Below, piece by piece: positions 28,810-36,258 of a DNA stretch of 64,000 nucleotides (positions within the stretch are counted from its first letter, which is position 1; every line of letters starts with the position of its first letter). The translations under genes were made by a program, and so were the position numbers. The notes under the pieces were generated by a model. The model ran no database searches and was not told the origin of the DNA. It saw only the letters and a program-made list of their open reading frames with translations. Source of the stretch: Methylorubrum suomiense (GTDB taxonomy: Bacteria; Pseudomonadota; Alphaproteobacteria; Rhizobiales; Beijerinckiaceae); NCBI RefSeq assembly GCF_022179765.1, contig NZ_BPRE01000005.1, positions 62,001 through 126,000 on the forward strand, given 5' to 3'.

Positions 28810-29673
28810 ATGCTTGTGCCGGAAGGATATAAACGATCAGGTGTCTGGTTCGACCATTGGTCCGCCCGCACGACTTGGATCGTGCTCGCAGCGAGCACTG
28901 GCGCTCTGATCGGCATTGACCGTGCATTCCCTCTGGTAGGAATGGGTCCCGCCTATATTCCGCTCATCGCTTTGGCCGGGTGGCGCCTCGGCTTGGCCCC
29001 GGCCTGCCTGGTCGCTCTCGGTGCTGCGTTCCTCAATATCTTTCCAAACCATGTTGCGGAGGCGGTACCACTCGCGGTGGCCTTGGCCAGGGGAATCCTG
29101 AGGCTCAGCACCTACGCCTTCATCGTTGCTCTGACTGTTTCGCTGCGTCGCTCATACGAGCGTGAACGTGCCGCAGCCCAGCGGGACGACCTCACCGGCG
29201 CGCTGGCGCGGGCCGCTTTTGACGAGCGTGCGGCTGCGATGACCTCTTTAACTGCGCAGGGTCGAAACGCGCTGGCCGTCGTCGTGATCGACGTCGACGG
29301 CTTCAACGGCATCAACGACCGCCACGGACATGCAGCGGGCGACGACACGCTGCGCGCTCTGGCCACGTCGGCGGCGGCGGCCTTGAGCAAGAACGACTGT
29401 TTGGGTCGCTTGGGTGGCGACGAGTTCGCTGCCATCTTGTGCGCGGCGACGGTCAGCGAGGCCCATCACAGAGTCGAGGCGTTGCATCGGGCTCTCTCGG
29501 AGGGACTCGCCCGCGCCGAGGTTGCAGTGACGGTAAGCATGGGGGCCTGCATCCTCGGATCAGGTGCGTTGGCCGACGTGGCTGCGGTCATGCGCGACGC
29601 CGACCGGTCCATGTACAACGCAAAGGCTTCCGGACCAGGAGCTTACCGCATCGGCTACCCGGCGACACGTTAG
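28810..29673 (+). CDS. Membrane-anchored diguanylate cyclase
   Basis: A 287-residue protein making c-di-GMP from GTP. The N-terminal 110 residues hold three to four membrane helices (WIVLAASTGALIGI, AYIPLIALAGWRLGLAPACLVALGAAF, ILRLSTYAFIVALTVSL) in a short MASE-like sensor. The GGDEF domain follows: RDDLTGALARAAFDERA, VVVIDVDGFNGINDRHGHAAGDDTL and an intact LGRLGGDEFAAIL. The I-site position reads SKND rather than RxxD, so product inhibition is probably lost. The gene stands alone after the AT-rich interval. Confidence 0.9.
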   Translation: MLVPEGYKRSGVWFDHWSARTTWIVLAASTGALIGIDRAFPLVGMGPAYIPLIALAGWRLGLAPACLVALGAAFLNIFPNHVAEAVPLAVALARGILRLSTYAFIVALTVSLRRSYERERAAAQRDDLTGALARAAFDERAAAMTSLTAQGRNALAVVVIDVDGFNGINDRHGHAAGDDTLRALATSAAAALSKNDCLGRLGGDEFAAILCAATVSEAHHRVEALHRALSEGLARAEVAVTVSMGACILGSGALADVAAVMRDADRSMYNAKASGPGAYRIGYPATR

Positions 29674-29714
29674 GGGCGACTGACGGCGTATGCCTGTCTG
29701 CGATCAACGCGATG

Positions 29715-30479
29715 TCACGCGTCAACAGTTTCAGCAACAGGCCGGCTCACGGGGCGCCAGCGGTCGAGTTCTCGATCGATGACGCGCTCGGTTCCTTGCA
29801 TGAACGCAGCAGATGAAAGGCCTGGGGCAAGTCTGGCAAGGTAACTAACGACGATGGTGCCAGGCCGCGTGGCAGAGCCCCCGGGCCAGTACAAGCCGGA
29901 ATTGACGGCCACCGGAACGACGGGAAGTCCGAGCTTGCCGTAGAGCAGTTCAACCCCGCGCTTGAACTGCAGCTGTTCGCTCATCGCACCACGGGTGCCT
30001 TCGGGGAAGATCAGGATCGAGCGCCCCGCGGCAACGGCCTCTCGACCCATCTCGATCATCGTACGCAGCGCCTCTCTCCCATTGGATCGGTCGATGATGA
30101 TCATCGGCGAGCGCCGCAAGAACCAACCTACCACCGGGATCGCCACCAATTCACGCTTGGCGACGATGGCAACGTCGGGAACCAACACCAGAAAGGCCAA
30201 CGTCTCCCAGGCCGACTGATGATTGGCCACGAACAGGCAGGGCTCGGAGGGAATGTGTTCGCGCCCCTCCTCGACGTAATTCAGGCCGACGATGTGGCGT
30301 AGACCGAAGAGGATGCCACGCGCCCAAAGCCGTGTCGCAGCTCGAATTGGGCGCGCCGGCGCGCCAGCCACAGCGAAGAGAGCCAGCGGAACCAGAAACA
30401 GAGCTGTCCATACGGCCCAGTAGCCATTGAACGAGTAATGGCGGATGCGTGCCAATGTGCGGCCTCGAATTTGGCTCAA
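29715..30479 (-). CDS. 1-acyl-sn-glycerol-3-phosphate acyltransferase (PlsC family)
   Basis: A 254-residue inner-membrane acyltransferase that makes phosphatidic acid or related lipids from lyso-forms. Motif I is NHQSAWE (HX4E, a known variant of HX4D), motif II lies near MIIIDRSNGREALRTM, motif III is FPEGTR, and motif IV is LPVVPVAVNSG. One hydrophobic helix lies near residues 20-45. The start is uncertain: TTG 30479 is the first available and no strong ribosome site is seen. It converges with the diguanylate cyclase. Confidence 0.88.
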   Translation of the reverse strand: MSQIRGRTLARIRHYSFNGYWAVWTALFLVPLALFAVAGAPARPIRAATRLWARGILFGLRHIVGLNYVEEGREHIPSEPCLFVANHQSAWETLAFLVLVPDVAIVAKRELVAIPVVGWFLRRSPMIIIDRSNGREALRTMIEMGREAVAAGRSILIFPEGTRGAMSEQLQFKRGVELLYGKLGLPVVPVAVNSGLYWPGGSATRPGTIVVSYLARLAPGLSSAAFMQGTERVIDRELDRWRPVSRPVAETVDA

Positions 30480-31521
30480 GCAGGAGCCGATTGCCGGTGC
30501 AACGTCCTATGGACGGTGCTTCTGATCCCAGGGTGAACCGGCTCCCGGTACACAGCCCGTGAGGCGCGATCACGGCATATACGGCATCAGAAAGCCCCAG
30601 GCTTAATTTGCGCCTTTTGATTGATTGTCTGATGGTGACAATTTGAACGAGCGCACCTGTCTGTCTATCACGGGCAGTCGTGCCGATTGCCCGGCGGCGT
30701 TCTGCCCACCCCAGCAAACCGCTAGTCGACGGGCCGACCGGCGGCGCCGTGATGACGTTTCTTCGGAGGAGTGTTCGAGCCGCCCCTCTCCCCGGCGGGG
30801 GGATGGGAGGAATCTCTTCTGACAGTTGAATCGGATGAATTCCCTATGGGAGGTGACACATGGGCACCCCTCGCCCCGGGATGGGGTGTCTCACCGTCAC
30901 CCCTCAAGCCAGGATCCGTCGATCCTGCGCCGATCCAGTCCCCCCTCGCGAAACGCTCGTCCCGCCTCAGCCTGTCGACGCCGGGCAGGTGCAAGATGTA
31001 GCTGCTGGCCCGCTGCCGGCCATGCCGCGCGCTCGACCGCCAGAAGCGCGCGCGTTGAGATGGCGACCTCACTCAGGATCGACGAACGGGCACTACGCAT
31101 CACGGCCAGGATTCGGTGATTGCGACGGAGTGCGAGTGGGCGCGGCGCCGGCGAGGGCGCGCCCGGCGCTCATGCGCCGCCGCGGCCCGTCAGGCCGGAA
31201 GACCGGTTGGGAAGCCGCACGGGCGGGAGAGCGCTGGTCGGCACATGGCGCCGTCCCGCGAAACGTCACGCCGCAGAACGTCCAGCGCGCAGCGTTCCGC
31301 GCCGTCTCGGCCTGGGTCAGGGCCAGCGCGTCCTCAGGGCGCGTCCAATGGAAAACTTTCTGACCGGTGGAAGCGTCACGACGCGTGACAATGACGTGGA
31401 TCAATGGATAGATCAGGTGGGGCGGCACTATCTTACAAGCCGCGCCCGCGCTTTCTGCGTGCAAGGGCAACCGCACGGCCATCGGTGTGGCGCTGTCCGC
31501 CTGAGGACGCGAGGACATCGC
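30480..31521. other. Long interval with no supportable gene
   Basis: About 1 kb. At 30852-30900 a GGGAGGTGA Shine-Dalgarno precedes an ATG at 30860, and CACCCC/GGGGTG arms form a stem just after it; the frame it opens (to 31363) has poor composition, so this may be a leader or chance. A minus-strand frame at 31093-31518 has one coherent patch (RPEDALALTQAETARNAARW) but no believable start. No RNA gene seen. Confidence 0.35.
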
Positions 31522-31617
31522 ATGACTTGGCTCGCAATCACATGGCTCGCTTCCGGCGCGTTCTTCCTCGAGATGGTGGCGCGCGCGCCCCTCATCGACG
31601 AGGCCGAATGCCTGTGA
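31522..31617 (+). CDS. 31-residue hydrophobic small protein (candidate)
   Basis: A short frame MTWLAITWLASGAFFLEM followed by VARAPLIDEAECL. GAGGA lies seven bases before the ATG, a good ribosome site. One half is a membrane helix, the tail is acidic. It is convergent with the 55-residue membrane protein 24 bases away. Too short to be sure; no family known. Confidence 0.35.
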   Translation: MTWLAITWLASGAFFLEMVARAPLIDEAECL

Positions 31618-31641
31618 CGAGCAGCGATCCGACTTTTATCC

Positions 31642-31809
31642 TCAGATCACCAAGCTCCACATTTCCCACGCCAACAGCCCCATCCATGCAGGGGTCAGGA
31701 CGCCACCGAGCCCGATGAGCCCGAGAAGGACGAGAGCTTTGGCTCGGGACAACACACTCTCGCCGGCACCCAAACTCGGTGCTTCCGTTGGTGTCGCGTG
31801 CTGGTCCAT
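31642..31809 (-). CDS. 55-residue single-helix membrane protein
   Basis: Starts MDQHATPTEAPSLGAGE, a short polar N-terminus, followed by a long hydrophobic stretch (KALVLLGLIGLGGVLTPAW, then MGLLAWEMWSLVI) to the stop. This is the layout of small inner-membrane proteins. GAGGCGGAA precedes the ATG at a suitable distance. I do not recognise the family. The surrounding 1.5 kb is otherwise gene-poor, so it may be expressed alone. Confidence 0.55.
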   Translation of the reverse strand: MDQHATPTEAPSLGAGESVLSRAKALVLLGLIGLGGVLTPAWMGLLAWEMWSLVI

Positions 31810-32306
31810 GATTTCCGCCTCTCACCGCGCCCGGAATACGTAAGGCAATAGAGGGGCCAAATTGAAGCGCGTAAGAATACGGAGGAAGCATTCATCGTGA
31901 CACGCTCGCTTTCGGCATTTCCTCCGCGCCGTCATTCTGCTCGCTGAAACGCCAACTGACACGTCGGCGCACGCCTGGGCGCTGTAGCCGATGCCGCGGC
32001 ACCCTGCCCATTACCCATGATGATCTGTCCGTGGCCATGGCTGCGGACGAGAAAAAGGGTGCAGCCACGGGCCGTGTATTCTCAATGCGCGGTCGGTCGG
32101 AGAAGCAATCCGAACGGAAATTTCCTTCACTTTCGAGAACGCTCGGTCCGGGTGGGGAAGCAGCGCAGCCTTCGCCGTGAGCCGACGCTCAGCCGCGGAG
32201 ACGACCACCTTCACCGCGTCGCGCCGGACCGAGATCGCTGCGTCGTCTGCAGGCGCAAGCGGGTCGGTTGGGCCGATCGATGGTTGGTTCTTGAGCCGCC
32301 CTTCCG
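31810..32306. other. Intergenic interval, one uncertain minus-strand patch
   Basis: 497 bases. On the minus strand about 32030-32270 a stretch reads coherently (AISVRRDAVKVVVSAAERRL, ALLPHPDRAFSKVKEISVRI) but lacks a start codon with a ribosome site; it could be a small gene with a GTG start or a decayed one. It was not called as a gene. Confidence 0.3.
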
Positions 32307-33083
32307 TCAGAGCTCGAAGCGATCGATCTCGCCGAGGAGCGTCACGAAAGCCTGGGCTCCGTGGTTCAGCGCGGCGCGTCCCTTCTCGGCCGTGCCGAGG
32401 CGGGCATCGCCGAGGGCACCCGAAGCGTGAAGATCCTGGGTCTTCCAGGCGAAGGCCGCCGGGCGGCCGGCCCGCAGCAGGGTGTAGTCCCGTGCCATCG
32501 CCACCGTGCGGGATTCGAACGCGGCGATTTGGTCCCCACGGACGAGATCGGGCCGCAGCGCCAGCATCAAAGCGGTCTCGATCCCGCCTGCATGAATTCC
32601 GTAGCGAATCTCGTCTTCGGGAAACAGACCTTCCGGATAGCCGAACCGGCTCCAGGCCGTCGTCACGGCCACCATGCCGAAGCGCCCGCGCAACTCGCCC
32701 GCCACGAGATCCATCAAGGCGCTGTTGCCGCCGTGGGAGGAGACGATCACGAGCTTCCGGCACCCCGCCCGGTTCAGGCCGGCGCCGATCTCGGTCCAGG
32801 CGGCGAGCGCGGTTGCGGCGGTCAGCGTCAGGGTGCCTGGAAAAGCGTCGTGCTCGTCGGACTTGCCGATCGCCTGCACGGGCAGGAACAGCACATCGAG
32901 CGAGGCGGGCACCCGATCCGCCACACGGTCGAGATAGCCCTGCGCGATATAGGTGTCGGTGCCGAGCGGCAGATGGGGACCGTGCTGTTCCACTGCCGCC
33001 ACCGGCAGGATCGCGATGGCGCGGGCCATGGCGCGGGTGCGGATCTCCTCGGTGGTCAGATCGAGCCAGGATCGTGCCGGCAT
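32307..33083 (-). CDS. Creatininase-family metalloamidohydrolase
   Basis: 258 residues with the creatininase fold metal motifs: ILPVAAVEQHGPHLPLGTD (Glu, His, Asp ligands), VIVSSHGGNSALM, and HAGGIETALML carrying the conserved Glu. The family includes creatinine amidohydrolase and MftE-type peptidases; no creatine or mycofactocin genes are near, so the substrate is unknown. ATG 33083 begins MPARSWLDLTTEEI, the usual family start; the open frame before it is not family-like. Confidence 0.85.
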   Translation of the reverse strand: MPARSWLDLTTEEIRTRAMARAIAILPVAAVEQHGPHLPLGTDTYIAQGYLDRVADRVPASLDVLFLPVQAIGKSDEHDAFPGTLTLTAATALAAWTEIGAGLNRAGCRKLVIVSSHGGNSALMDLVAGELRGRFGMVAVTTAWSRFGYPEGLFPEDEIRYGIHAGGIETALMLALRPDLVRGDQIAAFESRTVAMARDYTLLRAGRPAAFAWKTQDLHASGALGDARLGTAEKGRAALNHGAQAFVTLLGEIDRFEL

Positions 33084-33190
33084 GATGTCGAAGACGCCCA
33101 AAACCGTGTTGCTGCCCCCTTGGGACGGCAACACGGCGGCGGCGTCAACGGTCTCAAACCTCCGCGTGGACTGCACGGGGCACGCGGGTC

Positions 33191-33607
33191 TCAGCGCCCG
33201 CGGCTGACGAGCCAGCCGAGGCCGAAGGCGGCCGCGGCCACGAGGGCGAGGGTCGTGCCGCGGTTGTCCTCGGCGCGGGCAACCAGGGCACGGCCCTGGC
33301 GGCTCGCCTCGTCGCGATAGCGGCGACCCCGGTGGGTGACCTCGTCGCGCAGGGAGCGGCCGCGCTCGTACGCCTCGTCCCGCAAGGCGCGCCCACGGCT
33401 CGTGGCCTCATCGGCGAAATGACGCCCGTCGCGGTGCAGGCCTTCGGCCTCGGCGTGGATGCGGCCATAGGCCGATTGGGCGACCCCGGCCACCTGCTCG
33501 TAGGCCCCCTCGACCTGCGGCCGGGCACGGCCCGTCACGGCGCCGAGCGCGGTCCGTCCACGGCCCTTCAGATTGCGGAAACCGCCTTCGATCTGGTCCC
33601 TGTTCAT
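33191..33607 (-). CDS. CsbD-like protein with RGR..RDE repeats and membrane anchor
   Basis: 138 residues. The N-terminus MNRDQIEGGFRNLKGRGRTALG matches the CsbD start (a small stress protein domain), but the rest differs. Residues about 68-112 contain four imperfect repeats of about 11 residues with the pattern RGRxxRDEAxx, a highly charged helical rod, and the last 20 residues form a hydrophobic anchor (TLALVAAAAFGLGWLVSRGR). This suggests a membrane-tethered stress rod. GGAG lies eight bases before ATG 33607. It follows the CsbD gene on the same strand but a terminator lies between. Confidence 0.75.
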   Translation of the reverse strand: MNRDQIEGGFRNLKGRGRTALGAVTGRARPQVEGAYEQVAGVAQSAYGRIHAEAEGLHRDGRHFADEATSRGRALRDEAYERGRSLRDEVTHRGRRYRDEASRQGRALVARAEDNRGTTLALVAAAAFGLGWLVSRGR

Positions 33608-33646
33608 CGATTCATCTCCGATGGCGAGGCGCTCGGATCGGCGCCG

Positions 33647-33681
33647 GAAACAAAAGAAGCCGCACCCGTCGCGGGTGCGGC
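33647..33681 (-). terminator. Rho-independent terminator after csbD gene
   Basis: On the minus strand GCCGCACCCG and CGGGTGCGGC form a 10-bp stem with a tight CGA loop, then TTCTTTTGTTT. A strong classical terminator, 32 bases past the CsbD stop. Confidence 0.85.
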
Positions 33682-33712
33682 TCCGGATTCAGAGCCCGAT
33701 GCCCGGATGGGA

Positions 33713-33916
33713 TCAGAGGCTGTTCTTGACCTTGTCGGCAGCGTTCTTCACGCCGTCCTTGGCCTCGCCGACGGTGCGCTGGGTCTTGCCCTCGACTTCC
33801 TGCGCCTTGCCTTCGGCCTGCAGGCGCTCGTTGCCGGTCACCTTGCCGACGGACTGCTTGACGTTGCCGGCGGCTTCGTTGGCGAGACCCTTGATCTTGT
33901 CGGTGGTGCTGCTCAT
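33713..33916 (-). CDS. CsbD family stress protein
   Basis: A 67-residue hydrophilic protein: MSSTTDKIKGLANEAAGNVKQ, then GKVTGNERLQAEGKAQEVEG, the CsbD pattern, ending in a Lys/Ala/Asp-rich amphipathic helix. In Bacillus CsbD belongs to the SigB general stress regulon; in alphaproteobacteria such genes are often under EcfG. Here an exact EcfG promoter lies 55 bases upstream, agreeing with that. Biochemical role unknown. Confidence 0.88.
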   Translation of the reverse strand: MSSTTDKIKGLANEAAGNVKQSVGKVTGNERLQAEGKAQEVEGKTQRTVGEAKDGVKNAADKVKNSL

Positions 33917-33970
33917 CGCGTGTCTCCCTTCGTTACATGTGCGCCGGGTTGCGGCGCCCTCGGCAAGCGG

Positions 33971-33995
33971 AACGGTGACAGCGGGCATTGGTTCC
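33971..33995 (-). promoter_or_regulatory. EcfG (general stress) promoter for csbD gene
   Basis: Minus strand GGAAC at 33995-33991, 16 bases, CGTT at 33974-33971: a perfect general-stress promoter. The transcript start would be near 33964, about 48 bases before the CsbD ATG. Confidence 0.75.
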
Positions 33996-34218
33996 CAGCA
34001 TAGGTTATGGGCAAACCTGTCCTGCGCCGCTTGCATCGGGCCAAGCCCTGCCCTCTGCTTCAAAAAATTTCTGCGCGGCGCCCAAATATTTTCCAGTCAA
34101 CCTTCCGGTCTCGATGGGTCAAGGATGCTGTATCCAAAATACCGACCGGCTTAGCGTTCGGCCGATCATGAAGTTGTGCGCCGACAGCGCGCCAGACGTG
34201 AGGATTAGGAACCGTTCG

Positions 34219-34281
34219 ATGGCCGCTGACGTCGCCCCGCCCCAATTCGAAGCCGCCGGTCCGGCGGCGCGCGGTCGATGA
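34219..34281 (+). CDS. 20-codon upstream ORF coupled to the FAH gene (candidate)
   Basis: ATG 34219 opens a frame of 20 residues (MAADVAPPQFEAAGPAARGR) whose stop overlaps the FAH start as ATGA. AGGA lies eight bases before it. It may be a leader that couples translation to the FAH gene. GGAAC at 34208 and CGTC at 34230, 17 bases apart, resemble an EcfG promoter but would place the transcript start inside this ORF, so both cannot be right for one transcript. Confidence 0.25.
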   Translation: MAADVAPPQFEAAGPAARGR

Positions 34282-35078
34282 GCGCCACCATGGATACCTC
34301 CGTGACCCGCTGGATCGGCTTTCGCCACGACGGCGCTGCGGGCTTCGGCCGCCTCGACGGGGAAACCATCACCGAGTTCACGGGCGACCTGTTCGGTGCG
34401 CCGACGGCGACGGGGCGGACTCTGCCGCTCGCGGAGGTGACGATCGATCTGCCCTGCCGGCCCTCGAAGCTGATTGCCCTGTGGAACAATTTCGGGGCGC
34501 TGGCCGAGAAGCTGGAACTGGCGCGGCCCGAGGCACCGCTGTTCCTGATCAAGCCGGCCAACACCTACCGGCCCTCGGGCGCGACGGTGATCGTGCCGGA
34601 GGCCGCCGGCCGGGCGCTCTACGAGGGCGAACTCGGAATCGTGATCGGCAAAGTGGACGGCCAGCCCGCCCGCGACCTGTCGGAGGCGGACGCCATGGCG
34701 CACGTCTTCGGCTTCACCTGCATCAACGACGTGACCTCCGCGCCGATCCTGAAGGCGGATGCGAGCTTTACCCAATGGGCGCGGGCCAAGGGCCTCGACG
34801 GGTTCGGTCCATTCGGACCGGTGATCGCCACCGGACTCGCGCCCGAGACGTTGACCGTGCGCACCCTGGTCAACGGGCGCGAGCGCCAGAACTTCCCGAT
34901 CAGCGACATGCTGATGCCGGTGCCGCGACTGGTGTCGCTGCTCTCGCAGGGAATGACCCTGGAGCCCGGCGACATCATCGCTTGCGGCACCTCGGTCGGC
35001 TCCGGCCCGATCCCCAAGGGTGCGAATGTCGAGATCGTGATCGACGGCATCGGCACGCTGACGAACCGGTTCGAGTAG
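34278..35078 (+). CDS. Fumarylacetoacetate hydrolase family protein
   Basis: 266 residues. The FAH fold shows in the lead-in SKLIALWNNFGALAEK, then FLIKPANTYRPSGATVIVP, YEGELGIVIGK (metal-binding Glu pair), VFGFTCINDVTS, and ISDMLMPVPRLVSLLSQGMTLEPGDIIACGTSVG. Members hydrolyse or decarboxylate oxo-acids such as acylpyruvates and oxaloacetate. It precedes panE2 by 168 bases and oxs beyond, on the same strand, suggesting a role with C2/C4 oxo-acids around oxalate use; this is inferred only from position. Confidence 0.87.
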   Translation: MSATMDTSVTRWIGFRHDGAAGFGRLDGETITEFTGDLFGAPTATGRTLPLAEVTIDLPCRPSKLIALWNNFGALAEKLELARPEAPLFLIKPANTYRPSGATVIVPEAAGRALYEGELGIVIGKVDGQPARDLSEADAMAHVFGFTCINDVTSAPILKADASFTQWARAKGLDGFGPFGPVIATGLAPETLTVRTLVNGRERQNFPISDMLMPVPRLVSLLSQGMTLEPGDIIACGTSVGSGPIPKGANVEIVIDGIGTLTNRFE

Positions 35079-35246
35079 CGGAACATCGATGTCGGCGCCC
35101 GATGCGCGGCCCGGTTCGGCGCCGCAGGGCTGTGAAGAGACGTGATGAGGGCGGGCCGCCCGCGGAGCGACGAATCCGCCCGGCCCGAGACGGCAACGAC
35201 CGCGCGGCCCCGGCTGGGAGCACGCGCAAGACAGTGAGTGAGGGAT

Positions 35247-36254
35247 ATGAGCATCGCGATCGTCGGCGCCGGCGCCATCGGCGGCTATCTCGGGGTCCGG
35301 CTGGCGGAAGCCGGCGAGGACGTCACCTTCATCGCCCGCTCCAACGCGGCGGCGATCCAGGCGGACGGCATGCGCCTGATCGAGGAGGATGGCACCGAGA
35401 TCCATTCGAAGACGGTGAAGGCCACCCGCTCGATGCAGGAGGCCGGGGTGCACGAGGTCGTGCTGCTCACCGTCAAGGCGCATCAGGTCGGCCCCATCGC
35501 CGCCGATCTGAAGCATCTGATCGGCCCCGACACCGTCGTGGTGACGATGCAGAACGGCATCCCGTGGTGGTACTTCCTGGGCGGGCACGGCGGCGAGCAT
35601 GCCGGCACGCGGCTGGAGAGCGCCGATCCCGGCGGCCTGATCGCCGATCATCTCGACCCGAAGCACGTCATCGGCTCGGTGGTCTATCCGGCCACCGTGC
35701 TGACCGATCCCGGCACCGTAAAGGTGATCGAGGGCAACCGCTTCGGCCTGGGCGAGCTCGACGGCTCCAAGTCCGAACGGGTGCTGGCCCTGTCGCAGCG
35801 CCTCGCCAAGGCGGGATTCCGCGCGCCGGTCACCAACGACATCCGCGCCGAGATCTGGCTCAAGCTCTGGGGCAATCTCAGCTTCAACCCGATCTCCGCG
35901 CTGACCCACGCGACGCTCGAAGACATCTGCCGCTTCCCCGACACGCGGGCGATCGCGGCGGAAATGATGCGCGAGGCCGAGACCATCGCGAACCGGCTCG
36001 GCGTCACGTTCCGCCTCGGCATCGAGAAGCGCATCGCGGGCGCCGAGAAGGTCGGCCCGCACAAGACGTCCATGCTTCAGGATGTGGAGGCCGGCCGGCC
36101 GATCGAGCTCGAGGCTCTGGTGGGCTCGGTGATCGAACTCGGCCGCCTCACCGGCACGCCGACCCCGCATATCGATACGGTCTTCGCCCTGATGCGTCTC
36201 CTGGCCCAAAGCCTGGAGCGCGCCAATGGCCGCCTCGCGATCCAGGGAGCCTGA
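35247..36254 (+). CDS. panE2: PanE-like reductase, probable oxalyl-CoA reductase (PanE2)
   Basis: 335 residues in the 2-dehydropantoate 2-reductase fold. It has GAGAIGGYLGVRLAEAG at the N-terminus for NADPH, KAHQVGPIA with the family Lys, TMQNGIPWWYF, and EIWLKLWGNLSFNP. In M. extorquens AM1 a PanE-like enzyme (PanE2) reduces oxalyl-CoA to glyoxylate during growth on oxalate, working with an oxalyl-CoA synthetase. Here a matching acyl-CoA synthetase follows four bases later, which is the main reason for this call over ketopantoate reduction. ATG 35247 has GAGGGA directly upstream. Confidence 0.78.
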   Translation: MSIAIVGAGAIGGYLGVRLAEAGEDVTFIARSNAAAIQADGMRLIEEDGTEIHSKTVKATRSMQEAGVHEVVLLTVKAHQVGPIAADLKHLIGPDTVVVTMQNGIPWWYFLGGHGGEHAGTRLESADPGGLIADHLDPKHVIGSVVYPATVLTDPGTVKVIEGNRFGLGELDGSKSERVLALSQRLAKAGFRAPVTNDIRAEIWLKLWGNLSFNPISALTHATLEDICRFPDTRAIAAEMMREAETIANRLGVTFRLGIEKRIAGAEKVGPHKTSMLQDVEAGRPIELEALVGSVIELGRLTGTPTPHIDTVFALMRLLAQSLERANGRLAIQGA

Positions 36255-36258
36255 CACC

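Noticed and set aside
30860-31363. 167-codon plus-strand frame behind a near-ideal Shine-Dalgarno
   Set aside because: The encoded chain is Arg/Pro/Ala-rich without secondary-structure logic; the Shine-Dalgarno is part of an inverted repeat and may be accidental.
31093-31518. 141-codon minus-strand frame with one coherent patch
   Set aside because: No credible start codon and no family; insufficient to call.
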